From Ashinkailepas kermadecensis (Eukaryota; Arthropoda; Thecostraca; Neolepadidae), in assembly GCA_034440615.1 (NCBI GenBank), contig JAOTOM010004343.1, forward strand, positions 124,001-188,000: a DNA stretch of 64,000 bases, read 5' to 3'. A model generated the notes under the pieces. That model did not search any database. It was not told the origin of the DNA and saw only the letters and a list, made by a program, of their open reading frames with translations. Position numbers and translations under genes: made by a program. Each line of letters begins with the position of its first letter. Position 1 is the stretch's first letter. Below, one piece after another: positions 1-10,877 of this stretch.

Positions 1-217
1 CTGTGTTGTGACGTGCAGCCGTCCTGTGTTGTGACGTGCAGCCGTCCTGTGTTGTGACGTGCAGCCGTCCTGTGTTGTGACGTGCAGCCGTCCTGTGTTG
101 TGACGTGCAGCTGCCCTGTGTTGTGACGTGCAGCCGTCCTGTGTTGTGACGTGCAGCCGTCCTGTGTTGTGACGTGCAGCCGTCTTGTGTTGTGACGTGC
201 AGCCGTCCTGTGTCCCA
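1..217. repeat. 23-bp minisatellite upstream of USP48 exon
   Basis: About nine near-identical copies of a 23-bp unit containing TGTTGTGACGTGCAG. The array begins at or before the window edge and runs into the 3' splice site at 219-220. The last unit keeps CCTGTGT and then changes to CCCACAG. It lies in the intron before the first visible USP48 exon. Confidence 0.95.
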
Positions 218-220
218 CAG

Positions 221-342
221 AGCCGTGTGACGAGTGTATTCGCCTGAGGCTGGCGGCCGAGCTCCAGAGGCAGCTGCAGTACACATCCACCAAGATCTTC
301 ATCAGGAAGGTGGACAATCTGCAGGAGGAGATGGAAGAGATT
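221..342 (+). CDS. USP48: USP48-like ubiquitin hydrolase, internal exon (first in window)
   Basis: This exon lies upstream of the ubiquitin-like domain of a USP48-type deubiquitinase, a nuclear enzyme that removes ubiquitin from protein substrates. It starts after CCCACAG at 219-220 with two bases of a split codon and ends in phase 0 before a GTGAGT donor at 343. The peptide begins PCDECIRLRL and continues through YTSTKIFIRKVDNLQEEMEEI, a pattern I recall just before the C-terminal domain of animal USP48. A CxxC pair is visible. The catalytic USP and DUSP domains would lie upstream, outside the window. Identity rests mainly on joining to the next exons, which are much more diagnostic. The high GC3 fits the other exons of this gene. 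Confidence 0.85.
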
Positions 343-778
343 GTGAGTGTCCGCAGGCCAGCTGCGGTGTGTCGCCAACCACACCGGTGTGTTGGTGTTG
401 TTGGAGGATTGGATTAATGAACGCCCTGTCAACCATTGCCAGCGCTGAAGTCATGTCTTGTTACCCGGGATTTGGAGAGGAACATTTTGATATTTCCAGG
501 TCGGATAGTATACTTCTTTCTCCGTTTCTGATATCAAGGCTTTCTTGTTAGTGATTTTCGATCAGCTTCGAGCATGTTTATCAAACAGCAATTAATTTGC
601 AGTCATTTTGTCAAACAACTTCATTAATCTCGTAATAATACATGAGTCAATAATTTCCCGGAGTTAATATTGTTCTGGATGACAAGCGTCCAGGACAAGG
701 CCGTGCTTCCAACCCTGTTCAATGCACAGGACATGATGAGCGTCGGTGTACTGTAGCCATCGCCTCTCCATTGACGAT
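343..778. other. USP48 intron, non-array part with a dispersed-repeat fragment
   Basis: No exon is visible. Bases about 571-760 resemble 31733-31900: both contain TTATCAAACAGCAAT, then GCAGTCATTTT, then a TTCCAWCC segment. This implies a dispersed repeat. On the minus strand both copies share a short peptide pattern around GWKH, which could be a worn coding relic of a mobile element. The family is unknown. Confidence 0.5.
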
Positions 779-2600
779 CCGTGTCCCCCTGACCCACCAG
801 TCTGATGGCCCGTGTCCCCCTGACCCACCAGTCTGACGGCCCGTGTCCCCCTGACCCAGCAGTCTGACGGCCCGTGTCTCCCTGACCCACCAGTCTGACG
901 GCCCGTGTCCCCCTGACCCACCAGTCTGACGGCCCATGTCCTCCTGACCCACCATGCGGGCCGCCGTCTCCCCATTGCCGGCCCATGTCCCCCTGACCCA
1001 CCAGTCTGACGGCCCGTGTCCCCCTGACTGACTCTCCCGTGTCCCCCTGACCCACCAGTCTGACGGCCCGTGTCCCCCTGACCCACCGGTCTGACGGCCC
1101 TTGTCCCCCTGACTGACTCTCCCGTGTCCCCCTGACCCACCAGTCTGACGGCCCGTGTCCCCCTGACCCACCAGTCTGACGGCCCATGTCCTCCTGACCC
1201 ACCAGGCGGGCCGCCGTCTCCCCATTGCCGGCCCATGTCCCCCTGACCCAGCAGTCTGACGGCCCGTGTCCCCCTGACTGACTCTCCCATGTCCCCCTGA
1301 CCCACCAGTCTGACGGCCCTTGTCCCCCTGACTGACTCTCCCGTGTCCCTCTGACCCACCAGTCTGACGGCCCGTGTCACCCTGACTGACCCTCCCGTGT
1401 CCCCCTGACCCACCAGTCTGACGGCCCTTGTCCCCCTGACTGACTCTCCCGTGTCCCCCTGACCCACCAGTCTCACGGCCCGTGTCCCCTGACCCACCAG
1501 TCTACGGCCCGTGTCCCCCTGACTGACTCTCCCGTGTCCCCCTGACCCACCAGTCTGACGGCCCTTGTCCCCCTGACTGACTCTCCCATGTCCCCCTGAC
1601 CCACCAGTCTGACGGCCCGTGTCCCCCTGACTGACTCTCCCGTGTCCCCCTGACCCACCAGACTGACGGCCCTTGTCCCCCTGACTGACTCTCCCATGTC
1701 CCCCTGACCCACCAGTCTGACGGCCCGTGTCCCCCGGACTGACTCTCCCGTGTCCCCCTGACCCACCAGACTGACGGCCCTTGTCCCACTGACTGACTCT
1801 CCCGTGTCCCCTGACTGACTCTCCCGTGTCCCCCTGACCCACCAGTCTGACGGCCCGTGCCCCCCTGACTGACTCTCCCGTGTCCCCCTGACCCACCAGT
1901 CTGATGGCCCTTGTCCCCCTGACTGACTCTCCCGTGTCCCCCTGACCCACCAGTCTGACGGCCCATGTCACCCTGACCGACCCTCCCGTGTTCCCCTGAC
2001 CCACCAGTCTGACGGTCCGTGTCCCCCTGACCCACCGGTCTGACGACTCGTGTCCCCCTGACCCACCAGGCTGACGGCCTGTGTCCCTGACTGACCCTCT
2101 CGTGTCCCCCTGACCCACCAGTCTGACGGTCCGTGTCCCCTTGACCCACCAGTCTGACGACCCGTGTCCCCATGACCCACCAGTCTGACGGCCCGTGTCC
2201 CTCTGACTGACTCTCCCGTGTCCCCCTGACCCACCAGTCTTGACGGCCCGTGTCACCCTGACTGACCCTCCCGTGTCCCCCTGACCCACCAGTCTGACGG
2301 TCCGTGTCCCCCTGACCCACCAGTCCGACGACCCGTGTCCCCCTGACTGACTCTCCCGTGTCCCCCTGACCCACCAGTCTGACGGCCCGTGTCCCCCTGG
2401 CTGACTTTCCCGTGTCCCCCTGACCCACCAGTCTGACGGCCAGTGTCCCCCTGACTGACTTTCCCGTGTCCTCCTGACTGACTTTCCCGTGTCCCCCTGA
2501 CCCACCAGTCTGACGGCCAGTGTCCCCCTGACTGACTTTCCCGTGTCCTTCTAACTGACTTTCCCGTGTCCCCCTGACCCACCAGTCTGACTGACCCACC
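779..2600. repeat. ~1.8-kb composite minisatellite ending at USP48 acceptor
   Basis: The array mixes two unit types: about 31 bp (TCTGACGGCCCGTGTC followed by CCCTGACCCACCAG) and about 23 bp (CCCTGACTGACTCTCC). Almost every 31-bp unit carries CTGACCCACCAG, which is the sequence of the real 3' splice site at 2601-2602. The array therefore looks grown from copies of the intron end and contains dozens of acceptor-like sites. Long minus-strand open frames here are repeat artefacts. Confidence 0.95.
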
Positions 2601-2602
2601 AG

Positions 2603-2731
2603 GCGGCGAAGCGGCCCCGACTGGACGACGGCTCCGAGCCGGTACGACGCAGCAGCCGCCAGCGCCGTACCCGGGGCGAGAAGCCGCTCAGTGTCGCCTC
2701 CACCGACACACTGAGAGACCTTAAAGTACAA
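2603..2731 (+). CDS. USP48: USP48-like exon: basic linker and start of ubiquitin-like domain
   Basis: This exon has 43 codons, in phase 0 on both sides. The acceptor is CCCACCAG and the donor is GTATGT at 2732. The peptide has a basic stretch, AAKRPRLDDG, that could act as a nuclear localisation signal. It is followed by RRSSRQRRTRGEKPLSVAS and TDTLRDLKVQ. GEK-L-V-----TL--LK-Q matches the first strand and start of the helix of the C-terminal ubiquitin-like domain of USP48 as I remember it. The domain continues in the exon at 8121. The acceptor sits at the last unit of a long minisatellite, so splicing must choose it over many look-alikes upstream. Confidence 0.92.
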
Positions 2732-3353
2732 GTATGTACCCCGCTCACGTGCTGCCGTACGTGTCGCTTACTGCTGTAAAGTGGCAGTGCATGCCGCACT
2801 GAGGGTCTCCACCGACTTGTATGTTTAGTTGTGTATGTGAAATGTTGTGTTGTGTTTAGTCGTGTTGTGTATGGAATATGTATGTGGAAGACGACATAGC
2901 GAGTGCGTGCCGCACCCCTTTTTCAAATTGATTTGCACCTTACTCAACTGAAAGTTCGGCGGATTGCATATCTGGCATTTTACCACCAAAACAATTTGTT
3001 GTCGAGGTCGTGGTGGTCAGTCGGTGTGTATCAGAAGTCGCCTTGGAGATGCGTGGGTTCGAACTCGTGACTCCCATTTCGCTTGGGCCCGAGGGGGTGT
3101 CAGATCATTTCATCACCTGGCCACGGTCACGTGATGCGCACACACACGCATTGAGTACCGCGGCGCAGAGGTGTCAGTCTAATTGTGTTCCTGTGGCGCG
3201 GGAGTTATATAGTCGGCGTTTTGCCGGTGCTCGTTCGCCGCCTAACACCGGTTATTATTAACGGTAGCCTGATGACGGATAGCCTTCAGGCTGACAAGTG
3301 CACAACATAATCAGAGCAGACTTTGGCCCACCGGCCAAGTGTGGTCTGGTCTG
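2732..3353. other. USP48 intron start, possible worn tRNA-SINE
   Basis: This is unique intron sequence after the donor. Around 3005-3130 a tRNA-like segment may be present: TGGTCAGTCGGT resembles a Pol III A box, and GTGGGTTCGAACTCG about 45 bases on resembles a B box. This could be a degraded SINE; I see no tail or flanking duplication. Confidence 0.3.
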
Positions 3354-3957
3354 GACCTGGACACACAACCGGGTACTGCACCGGACACTGGACCCGGACA
3401 CAACCGGGTACTGCACCGGATACTGGACCCGGACACACAACCGGGTACTGCACCGGACACTGGACCCGGACACACAACCGGGTACTGCACCGGACACTGG
3501 ACCTGGACACACAACCGGGTACTGCAGCGACACTGGACCCGGACACAACCGGGTACTGCACCGGACACTGGACCCGGACACAACCGGGTACTGCACCGGA
3601 CACAACCGGGTACTGCACCGGACGCTGAACCCGGACACAACCGGGTACTGCACCGGACACTGGACCCGGACACACAACCGGGTACTGCACCGGACACTGG
3701 ACCTGGACACACAACCGGGTACTGCACCGACACTGGACCCGGACACAACCGGGTACTGCACCGGACACTGGACCCGGACACAACCGGGTACTGCACCGGA
3801 CACAACCGGGTACTGCACCGGACGCTGAACCCGGACACAACCGGGTACTGCACCGGACACTGGACCCGGACACACAACCGGGTACTGCACCGGACACTGG
3901 ACCCGGACACACAACCGGGTACTGCACCGGACACTGGACCCGGACACATAACCGGGT
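3354..3957. repeat. ~33-37-bp minisatellite (ACAACCGGGTACTGCACCGG)
   Basis: About 17 copies of a unit built from ACAACCGGGTACTGCACCGG and ACACTGGACCCGG vary in length by small indels. Near-identical blocks about 230 bp apart (3500-3640 and 3690-3840) indicate a recent segmental duplication within the array. It is intronic in USP48. Open frames on both strands are repeat artefacts. Confidence 0.95.
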
Positions 3958-4225
3958 ACTCATGCAATGCATGACTCGTCCTGTTATCATCACTACAACA
4001 AAACTTGCCTCGTATTGACGGACAAAAGTTTAGATGAAGAGGATGGCCGAATTTCCGTTGCACTTCATTGCTCGTTGTGAAACATCAACACCTAATGCGC
4101 CCACTTTCAAATATACATCTGTCGTACTTCCCCAGCTGTTCCGACGAATCTGCCGACTCGCAAAACCCAATGGCGCGATGTGTCACACCTTTTCACCACA
4201 CGTGAGTCAGGCTGGTGTGTGTGAT

Positions 4226-7200
4226 GTTTAGTCAGTCACGCGGCCCCCGACCCAGTGACCGTGTACCGTCCGGTGTCAAAGAAGAAGAAGAAGAACCTTG
4301 GGTTCTTTTACGACGCATTCAACCGCTAGGTCATATAGCGTCGCCAACCTCTCACGCCGATCGGTCGCGGGTGGACTCGGTACGCCGTCGGTTGTGAAAT
4401 CCGAACCCACAATATTGCGATCAACAGTCCGACGCTCTACCAACTGAGCTACCGCGGCCCCCACCATCCGGTGTCAGGCTGTGTTGGCGGTGTGTGCGGT
4501 GGTCGGTCAGTCGCGCGGCCCCCACCCAGTGACCGAGTACAGTCCGGTGTCAGGCTGTGTTGGAGGTGTGTGCGGTGGTTGGTCAGTCGCGCGGCCCCCA
4601 CCCAGTGACCGAGTACAGTCCGGTGTCAGGCTGTGTTGGAGGTGTGTGTGGTGGTTGGTCAGTCGCGCGGCCCCCACCCAGTGACCGAGTACAGTCCGGT
4701 GTCAGGCTGTGTTGGAGGTGTGTGCGGTGGTTGGTCAGTCGCGCGGCCCCCACCCAGTGACCGAGTACAGTCCGGTGTCAGGCTGTGTTGGCGGTGTGTG
4801 CGGTGGTCGGTCAGTCGCGCGGCCCCCACCCAGTGACAGAGTACAGTCCGGTGTCAGGCTGTGTTGGCGGTGTGTGCGGTGGTTGGTCAGTCGCGCGGCC
4901 CCCACCCAGTGACCGAGTACAGTCCGGTGTCAGGCTGTGTTGGAGGTGTGTGTGGTGGTTGGTCAGTCGCGCGGCCCCCACCCAGTGACCGAGTACAGTC
5001 CGGTGTCAGGCTGTGTTGGAGGTGTGTGCGGTGGTTGGTCAGTCGCGCGGCCCCCACCCAGTGACCGAGTACAGTCCGGTGTCAGGCTGTGTTGGAGGTG
5101 TGTGTGGTGGTTGGTCAGTCGCGCGGCCCCCACCCAGTGACCGAGTACAGTCCGGTGTCAGGCTGTGTTGGAGGTGTGTGCGGTGGTTGGTCAGTCGCGC
5201 GGCCCCCACCCAGTGACCGAGTACAGTCCGGTGTCAGGCTGTGTTGGCGGTGTGTGCGGTGGTTGGTCAGTCGCGCGGCCCCCACCCAGTGACCGAGTAC
5301 AGTCCGGTGTCAGGCTGTGTTGGAGGTGTGTGTGGTGGTTGGTCAGTCGCGCGGCCCCCACCCAGTGACCGAGTACAGTCCGGTGTCAGGCTGTGTTGGA
5401 GGTGTGTGCGGTGGTTGGTCAGTCGCGCGGCCCCCACCCATTGACCGTGTACCGTCCGGTGTCAGGCTGTGTTGGAGGTGTGTGCGGTGGTTGGTCAGTC
5501 GCGCGGCCCCCACCCAGTGACCGAGTACAGTCCGGTGTCAGGCTGTGTTGGAGGTGTGTGTGGTGGTTGGTCAGTCGCGCGGCCCCCACCCATTGGCCGT
5601 GTACCGTCCGGTGTCAGGCTGTGCTGTGTCAGGCTGTGTTGGAGGTGTGTGGGTGGTTGGTCAGTCGCGCGGCCCCCACCCAGTGACCGAGTACAGTCCG
5701 GTGTCAGGCTGTGTTGGAGGTGTGTGTGGTGGTTGGTCAGTCGCGCGGCCCCACCCATTGACCGTGTACCGTCCGGTGTCAGGCTGTGCTGTGTCAGGCT
5801 GTGTTGGAGGTGTGTGCGGTGGTTGGTCAGTCGCGCGGCCCCCACCCAGTGACCGAGTACAGTCCGGTGTCAGGCTGTGCTGTGTCAGGCTGTGTTGGAG
5901 GTGTGTGCGGTGGTTGGTCAGTCGCGCGGCCCCCACCCAGTGACCGAGTACAGTCCGGTGTCAGGCTGTGTTGGAGGTGTGTGTGGTGGTTGGTCAGTCG
6001 CGCGGCCCCCACCCAGTGACCGAGTACAGTCCGGTGTCAGGCTGTGCTGTGTCAGGCTGTGTTGGAGGTGTGTGCGGTGGTTGGTCAGTCGCGCGGCCCC
6101 CACCCAGTGACCGAGTACAGTCCGGTGTCAGGCTGTGTTGGAGGTGTGTGTGGTGGTTGGTCAGTCGCGCGGCCCCCACCCAGTGACCGAGTACAGTCCG
6201 GTGTCAGGCTGTGTTGGAGGTGTGTGCGGTGGTTGGTCAGTCGCGCGGCCCCCACCCATTGACCTGTACCGTCCGGTGTCAGGCTGTGCTGTGTCAGGCT
6301 GTGTTGGAGGTGTGTGCGGTGGTTGGTCAGTCGCGCGGCCCCCACCCAGTGACCGAGTACAGTCCGGTGTCAGGCTGTGTGTGTCAGGCTGTGTTGGAGG
6401 TGTGTGCGGTGGTTGGTCAGTCGCGCGGCCCCCACCCAGTGACCGAGTACAGTCCGGTGTCAGGCTGTGTTGGAGGTGTGTGTGGTGGTTGGTCAGTCGC
6501 GCGGCCCCCACCCAGTGACCGAGTACAGTCCGGTGTCAGGCTGTGTTGGAGGTGTGTGCGGTGGTTGGTCAGTCGCGCGGCCCCCACCCAGTGACCGAGT
6601 ACAGTCCGGTGTCAGGCTGTGTTGGAGGTGTGTGTGGTGGTTGGTCAGTCGCGCGGCCCCCACCCAGTGACCGAGTACAGTCCGGTGTCAGGCTGTGTTG
6701 GAGGTGTGTGCGGTGGTTGGTCAGTCGCGCGGCCCCCACCCAGTGACCGAGTACAGTCCGGTGTCAGGCTGTGTTGGAGGTGTGTGCGGTGGTTGGTCAG
6801 TCGCGCGGCCCCCACCCAGTGACCGAGTACAGTCCGGTGTCAGGCTGTGTTGGAGGTGTGTGTGGTGGTTGGTCAGTCGGCCCCCACCCATTGACCGTGT
6901 ACCGTCCGGTGTGGCTTGCTGTGTCAGGCTGTGTTGGAGGTGTGTGTGGTGGTTGGTCAGTCGCGCGGCCCCCACCCAGTGACAGAGTACAGTCCGGTGT
7001 CAGGCTGTGTTGGAGGTGTGTGCGGTGGTTGGTCAGTCGCGCGGCCCCCACCCATTGACCGTGTACCGTCCGGTGTCAGGCTGTGCTGTGTCAGGCTGTG
7101 TTGGAGGTGTGTGCGGTGGTTGGTCAGTCGCGCGGCCCCCACCCAGTGACCGAGTACAGTCCGGTGTCAGGCTGTGCTGTGTCAGGCTGTGTTGGAGGTG

Positions 7201-8110
7201 TGTGCGGTGGTTGGTCAGTCGCGCGGCCCCCACCCAGTGACCGAGTACAGTCCGGTGTCAGGCTGTGTTGGAGGTGTGTGTGGTGGTTGGTCAGTCGCGC
7301 GGCCCCCACCCAGTGACCGAGTACAGTCCGGTGTCAGGCTGTGCTGTGTCAGGCTGTGTTGGAGGTGTGTGCGGTGGTTGGTCAGTCGCGCGGCCCCCAC
7401 CCAGTGACCGAGTACAGTCCGGTGTCAGGCTGTGTTGGAGGTGTGTGGGTGGGTGGTTTGTCGCGGGCCCCCCCAAAAAACGGTGTCAGGCTGTATTGGA
7501 GGTGTGTGCGGTGGTTGGTCAGTCGCGCGGCCCCCACCCATTGACCGTGTACCGTCCGGTGTCAGGCTGTGCTGTGTCAGGCTGTGTTGGAGGTGTGTGC
7601 GGTGGTTGGTCAGTCGCGCGGCCCCCACCCAGTGACCGAGTACAGTCCGGTGTCAGGCTTGCTTTGTGTTGGAGGTGTGTGCGGTGGTTGGTCAGTCGCG
7701 CGGCCCCCACCCAGTGACCGAGTACAGTCCGGTGTCAGGCTGTGTTGGAGGTGTGTGTGGTGGTTGGTCAGTCGCGCGGCCCCCACCCAGTGACCGAGTA
7801 CAGTCCGGTGTCAGGCTGTGTTGGAGGTGTGTGTGGTGGTTGGTCAGTCGCGCGGCCCCCACCCAGTGACCGAGTACAGTCCGGTGTCAGGCTGTGTTGG
7901 AGGTGTGTGCGGTGGTTGGTCAGTCGCGCGGCCCCCACCCAGTGACCGAGTACAGTCCGGTGTCAGGCTGTGTTGGAGGTGTGTGCGGTGGTTGGTCAGT
8001 CGCGCGGCCCCCACCCATTGACCGAGTACAGTCCGGTGTCAGGCTGTGTTGGCGGTTTATGTGGTGGTTGGTCAGTCGCGCGGCCCCCACCCATTGACCG
8101 TGTACCGTCC
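4226..8110. repeat. 76-bp minisatellite, ~3.9 kb, abutting USP48 acceptor
   Basis: About 49 copies of a 76-bp unit with landmarks GTGTCAGGCTGTGTTGG, TCAGTCGCGCGGCCCCCACC and GACCGAGTACAGTCCG. Some copies are 91 bp because a 15-bp piece (GCTGTGTCAGGCTGT) is internally doubled, and these cluster at about 5600-6400 and 6890-7640. The final unit merges into the real acceptor: GTACCGTCCGGTGTCAG in the units becomes GTACCGTCCGGTGCCGCAG at 8120. The first unit is split by a SINE at 4279-4466. A disrupted unit with a C/A run lies near 7450-7490. Confidence 0.97.
4279..4466 (-). mobile_element. tRNA-derived SINE inserted in first unit of 76-bp array
   Basis: Read on the minus strand it starts GGGCCGCGGTAGCTCAGTTG, a tRNA-like A box, followed by a B box GGGTTCGGATTT. 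A body with GGTTGGCGACGCTAT follows, then a TTC-repeat tail. The 10-bp direct repeat TCCGGTGTCA flanks it at 4269-4278 and 4467-4476, a target-site duplication. The anticodon stem does not pair, so it is not a working tRNA. The same family is found at 16470. Confidence 0.85.
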
Positions 8111-8120
8111 GGTGCCGCAG

Positions 8121-8246
8121 ATCATGAAGACGTTCAAGGCGGCGCCCTACGACCAGCACCTCGTGTATGACGGTGTGCCGCTGCTGGATGGCCAGGCTAC
8201 TCTGGGTCACCTGGGCATAGTGCCCGGCTCCACCCTGCTGCTCAAG
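8121..8246 (+). CDS. USP48: USP48-like exon: core of ubiquitin-like domain
   Basis: This exon has 42 codons, in phase 0 on both sides, with acceptor GCCGCAG and donor GTGAGG at 8247. The peptide IMKTFKAAPYDQHLVYDG then VPLLDGQATLGHL then GIVPGSTLLLK closely follows the vertebrate USP48 ubiquitin-like domain (helix, strands and the G-IP-S--LLK end) as I recall it. It joins LRDLKVQ of the preceding exon without a frame change. The 3' end of this exon is copied several times just downstream. The first downstream copy keeps an open frame and a good donor at 8319, so a form 24 residues longer could be made. Confidence 0.95.
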
Positions 8247-8690
8247 GTGAGGGCAACGGGCGGTCAGGTCACTCTGGGTCATCTGGGCATAGTGCCCGGC
8301 TCCACTCTACTGCTTAAGGTGAGGGCAGCGGGCGGTCAAGTCACCCTGGGTCACCTGGGTGTCTTGGGACTATGGTGCTGGTCGATGTGAGAACAGCGGA
8401 CTGTCATGTCACCCTTAGTCACCTGAATGTTCCGGGACCACCCTAATGCTTAAGGTGTGAACCACGGATGGTCAGGTTGCTGAGGGTCACCGGAGGTGTC
8501 ACCCTGAGTCACCTGAATGTCCCGGGACCACCCTGCTGCTCAAGGTGTGAATCACGGACGGTCAGGTTGCTGAGGGTCACCGGAGGTGTCACCCTGAGTC
8601 ACCTGAATGTCCCGGGACCACCCTGCTGCTCAAGGTGTGAACCACGGACGGTCAGGTTGCTGAGGGTCACCGGAGGTGTCGGGTCCGCCC
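8198..8690. repeat. Tandem copies of the USP48 exon 3' end plus donor site
   Basis: About six copies, 68-92 bp apart, of a segment made of the exon end (CTGGGTCACCTGGG, then CCCTGCTGCTCAAG), the splice donor and the first intron bases (GGTCAGG). Copy 2 (about 8270-8340) retains CTTAAGGTGAGG and an open frame in phase with the true exon. Later copies drift to AAGGTGTGAA and lose the donor match. The copies are ordered, more diverged away from the exon, and all on the + strand. Confidence 0.9.
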
Positions 8691-8847
8691 TGTTGCTCGC
8701 AAAACTACCGGCCAGCAGCGGACGGCGAGAAGTACGTTTTTATGATCATTCAACCCATTACTAACGAGCTGTGGTGAACGCAAGTTGGCATTTGTGGCGG
8801 ACAAACCGTGCATCGCGTGGAAGGTCACCCATAACTCGGTCACAGCG

Positions 8848-9232
8848 ACTCCAGTCCAGCCGGTATACTGCCGCCATACTCGACTCCAGTCCAGCCGGTA
8901 TACTGCCGCCATACTCGACTCCAGTCCAGCCGGTGTGCTGCTGCCATACTCGACTCTAGTCCAGCCGGTATACTGCCGCCATACTCGACTCCAGTCCAGC
9001 CGGTATACTGCCGCCATACTCGACTCCAGTCCAGCCGGTGTGCTGCTGCCATACTCGACTCTAGTCCAGCCGGTATACTGCTGCCATACTCGACTCAAGT
9101 CCAGCCGGTATACTGCTGCCATACCCGACTCAAGTCCAGCCGGTATACTGCCGCCATACTCGACTCCAGTCCAGCCGGTATACTGCCGCCATACTCTACT
9201 CTAGTCCCGCCGGTATACTGCCGCCATACTCG
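8848..9232. repeat. 35-bp minisatellite (CCAGCCGGTATACTG)
   Basis: Eleven copies of a 35-bp unit with CTCCAGTCCAGCCGGTATAC and TGCCGCCATACTC. Variants with GTGTGCTGCTG alternate in a regular pattern, suggesting duplication in blocks of three units. Intronic in USP48. Confidence 0.95.
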
Positions 9233-9514
9233 CCAGTGCGTCGGTGTCTGCTTCTGTCGCCATTCTCACCAGGGGAAGTGGGGAAGAGTTACAAGTTGCA
9301 AGGGAGTTACAGTTACAAGGGAGGCATTCATAGCTTAAGAAGATCACAACAACCAACGAGCATACCTGCCGAAAGAGTGGTGATGGACGTTCGTTCTAAA
9401 TCGCATGCCTTCAACAATCACAAGTTCCAAAGCTCACCACTGCCAATTGTTGCTGTGACCTAGGCATTGCTTTAGCGACGCTGTGGTGCGCCAGGCTTTC
9501 TGTAGCCGCGGTTT

Positions 9515-10877
9515 GATCAGGCTATGTGTGCCCGCGCTGTGACCAGGTTATGTGTAGCCGCGGTGTGACCAGGTTGTGTAGCCACAGTGTGACCAGGTTG
9601 TGTAGCCGCAGTGTGACCAGGTTGTGTAGCCGCAGTGTCACCAGGTTGTGTAGCCGCGGTGTCACCAGGTTGTGTAGCCGCAGTGTGACCAGGTTGTGTA
9701 GCCGCAGTGTGACCAGGTTGTGTAGCCGCAGTGTGACCAGGTTGTGTAGCCGCGGTGTGGCCAGGTTGTGTAGCCGCGGTGTCACCAGGTTGTGTAGCCG
9801 CAGTGTCACCAGGTTGTGTAGCCGCAGTGTGACCAGGTTGTGTAGCCGCAGTGTCACCAGGTTGTGTAGCCGCGGTATCACCAGGTTGTGTAGCCGCGGT
9901 ATCACCAGGTTGTGTAGCCGCAGTGTGACCAGGTTGTGTAGCCGCAGTGTGACCAGGTTGTGTAGCCGCAGTGTGACCAGGTTGTGTAGCCGCAGTGTGA
10001 CCAGGTTGTGTAGCCGCGGTGTCACCAGGTTGTGTAGCCGCGGTGTCACCAGGTTGTGTAGCCGCAGTGTCACCAGGTTGTGTAGCCGCAGTGTGACCAG
10101 GTTGTGTAGCCGCAGTGTCACCAGGTTGTGTAGCCGCGGTGTGGCCAGGTTGTGTAGCCGCGGTGTGACCAGGTTGTGTAGCCGCAGTGTGACCAGGTTG
10201 TGTAGCCGCAGTGTCACCAGGTTGTGTAGCCGCGGTGTCACCAGGTTGTGTAGCCGCAGTGTCACCAGGTTGTGTAGCCGCAGTGTCACCAGGTTGTGTA
10301 GCCGCAGTGTGACCAGGTTGTGTAGCCGCGGTGTCACCAGGTTGTGTAGCCGCGGTGTCACCAGGTTGTGTAGCCGCAGTGTCACCAGGTTGTGTAGCCG
10401 CAGTGTGACCAGGTTGTGTAGCCGCGGTGTCACCAGGTTGTGTAGCCGCAGTGTGACCAGGTTGTGTAGCCGCAGTGTGACCAGGTTGTGTAGCCGCGGT
10501 GTGGCCAGGTTGTGTAGCCGCAGTGTCACCAGGTTGTGTAGCCGCAGTGTGACCAGGTTGTGTAGCCGCGGTGTGACCAGGTTGTGTAGCCGCGGTGTCA
10601 CCAGGTTGTGTAGCCGCGGTGTCACCAGGTTGTGTAGCCGCAGTGTGGCCAGGTTGTGTAGCCACAGTGTGGCCAGGTTGTGTAGCCGCGGTGTGACCAG
10701 GTTGTGTAGCCGCGGTATCACCAGGCTGTGTAGCCGCAGTGTGGCCAGGTTGTGTAGCCACAGTGTGGCCAGGTTGTGTAGCCGCGGTGTGACCAGGTTG
10801 TGTAGCCGCGGTATCACCAGGTTGTGTAGCCGCGGTGTGGCCAGGTTGTGTAGCCGCAGTGTCACCAGGTTGTGTAT
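9515..10877. repeat. 24-bp minisatellite (~56 copies)
   Basis: The unit is AGGTTGTGTAGCCGCAGTGT plus GACC. Variants differ at CAGTGT/CGGTGT and GACC/CACC/GGCC. A higher-order block with a rare GCCACAGTGTGGCC variant recurs at about 10640-10690 and 10740-10790. Because 24 is divisible by three, all frames stay open; these are not genes. Confidence 0.97.

Noticed and set aside
664..2505. A 613-codon minus-strand open frame rich in Gly, Arg, Gln and Val
   Set aside because: It lies wholly within the composite minisatellite; several frames on the same strand are open, residues mirror the repeat units, and it ends at the USP48 acceptor array.
4380..4466. A minus-strand tRNA gene
   Set aside because: A and B boxes fit, but the anticodon and acceptor stems do not pair and the segment continues into a SINE body with a target duplication.
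4481..8097. Many overlapping 67-codon frames of identical protein
   Set aside because: They are one per 76-bp unit, overlap each other, and come only from the repeat.
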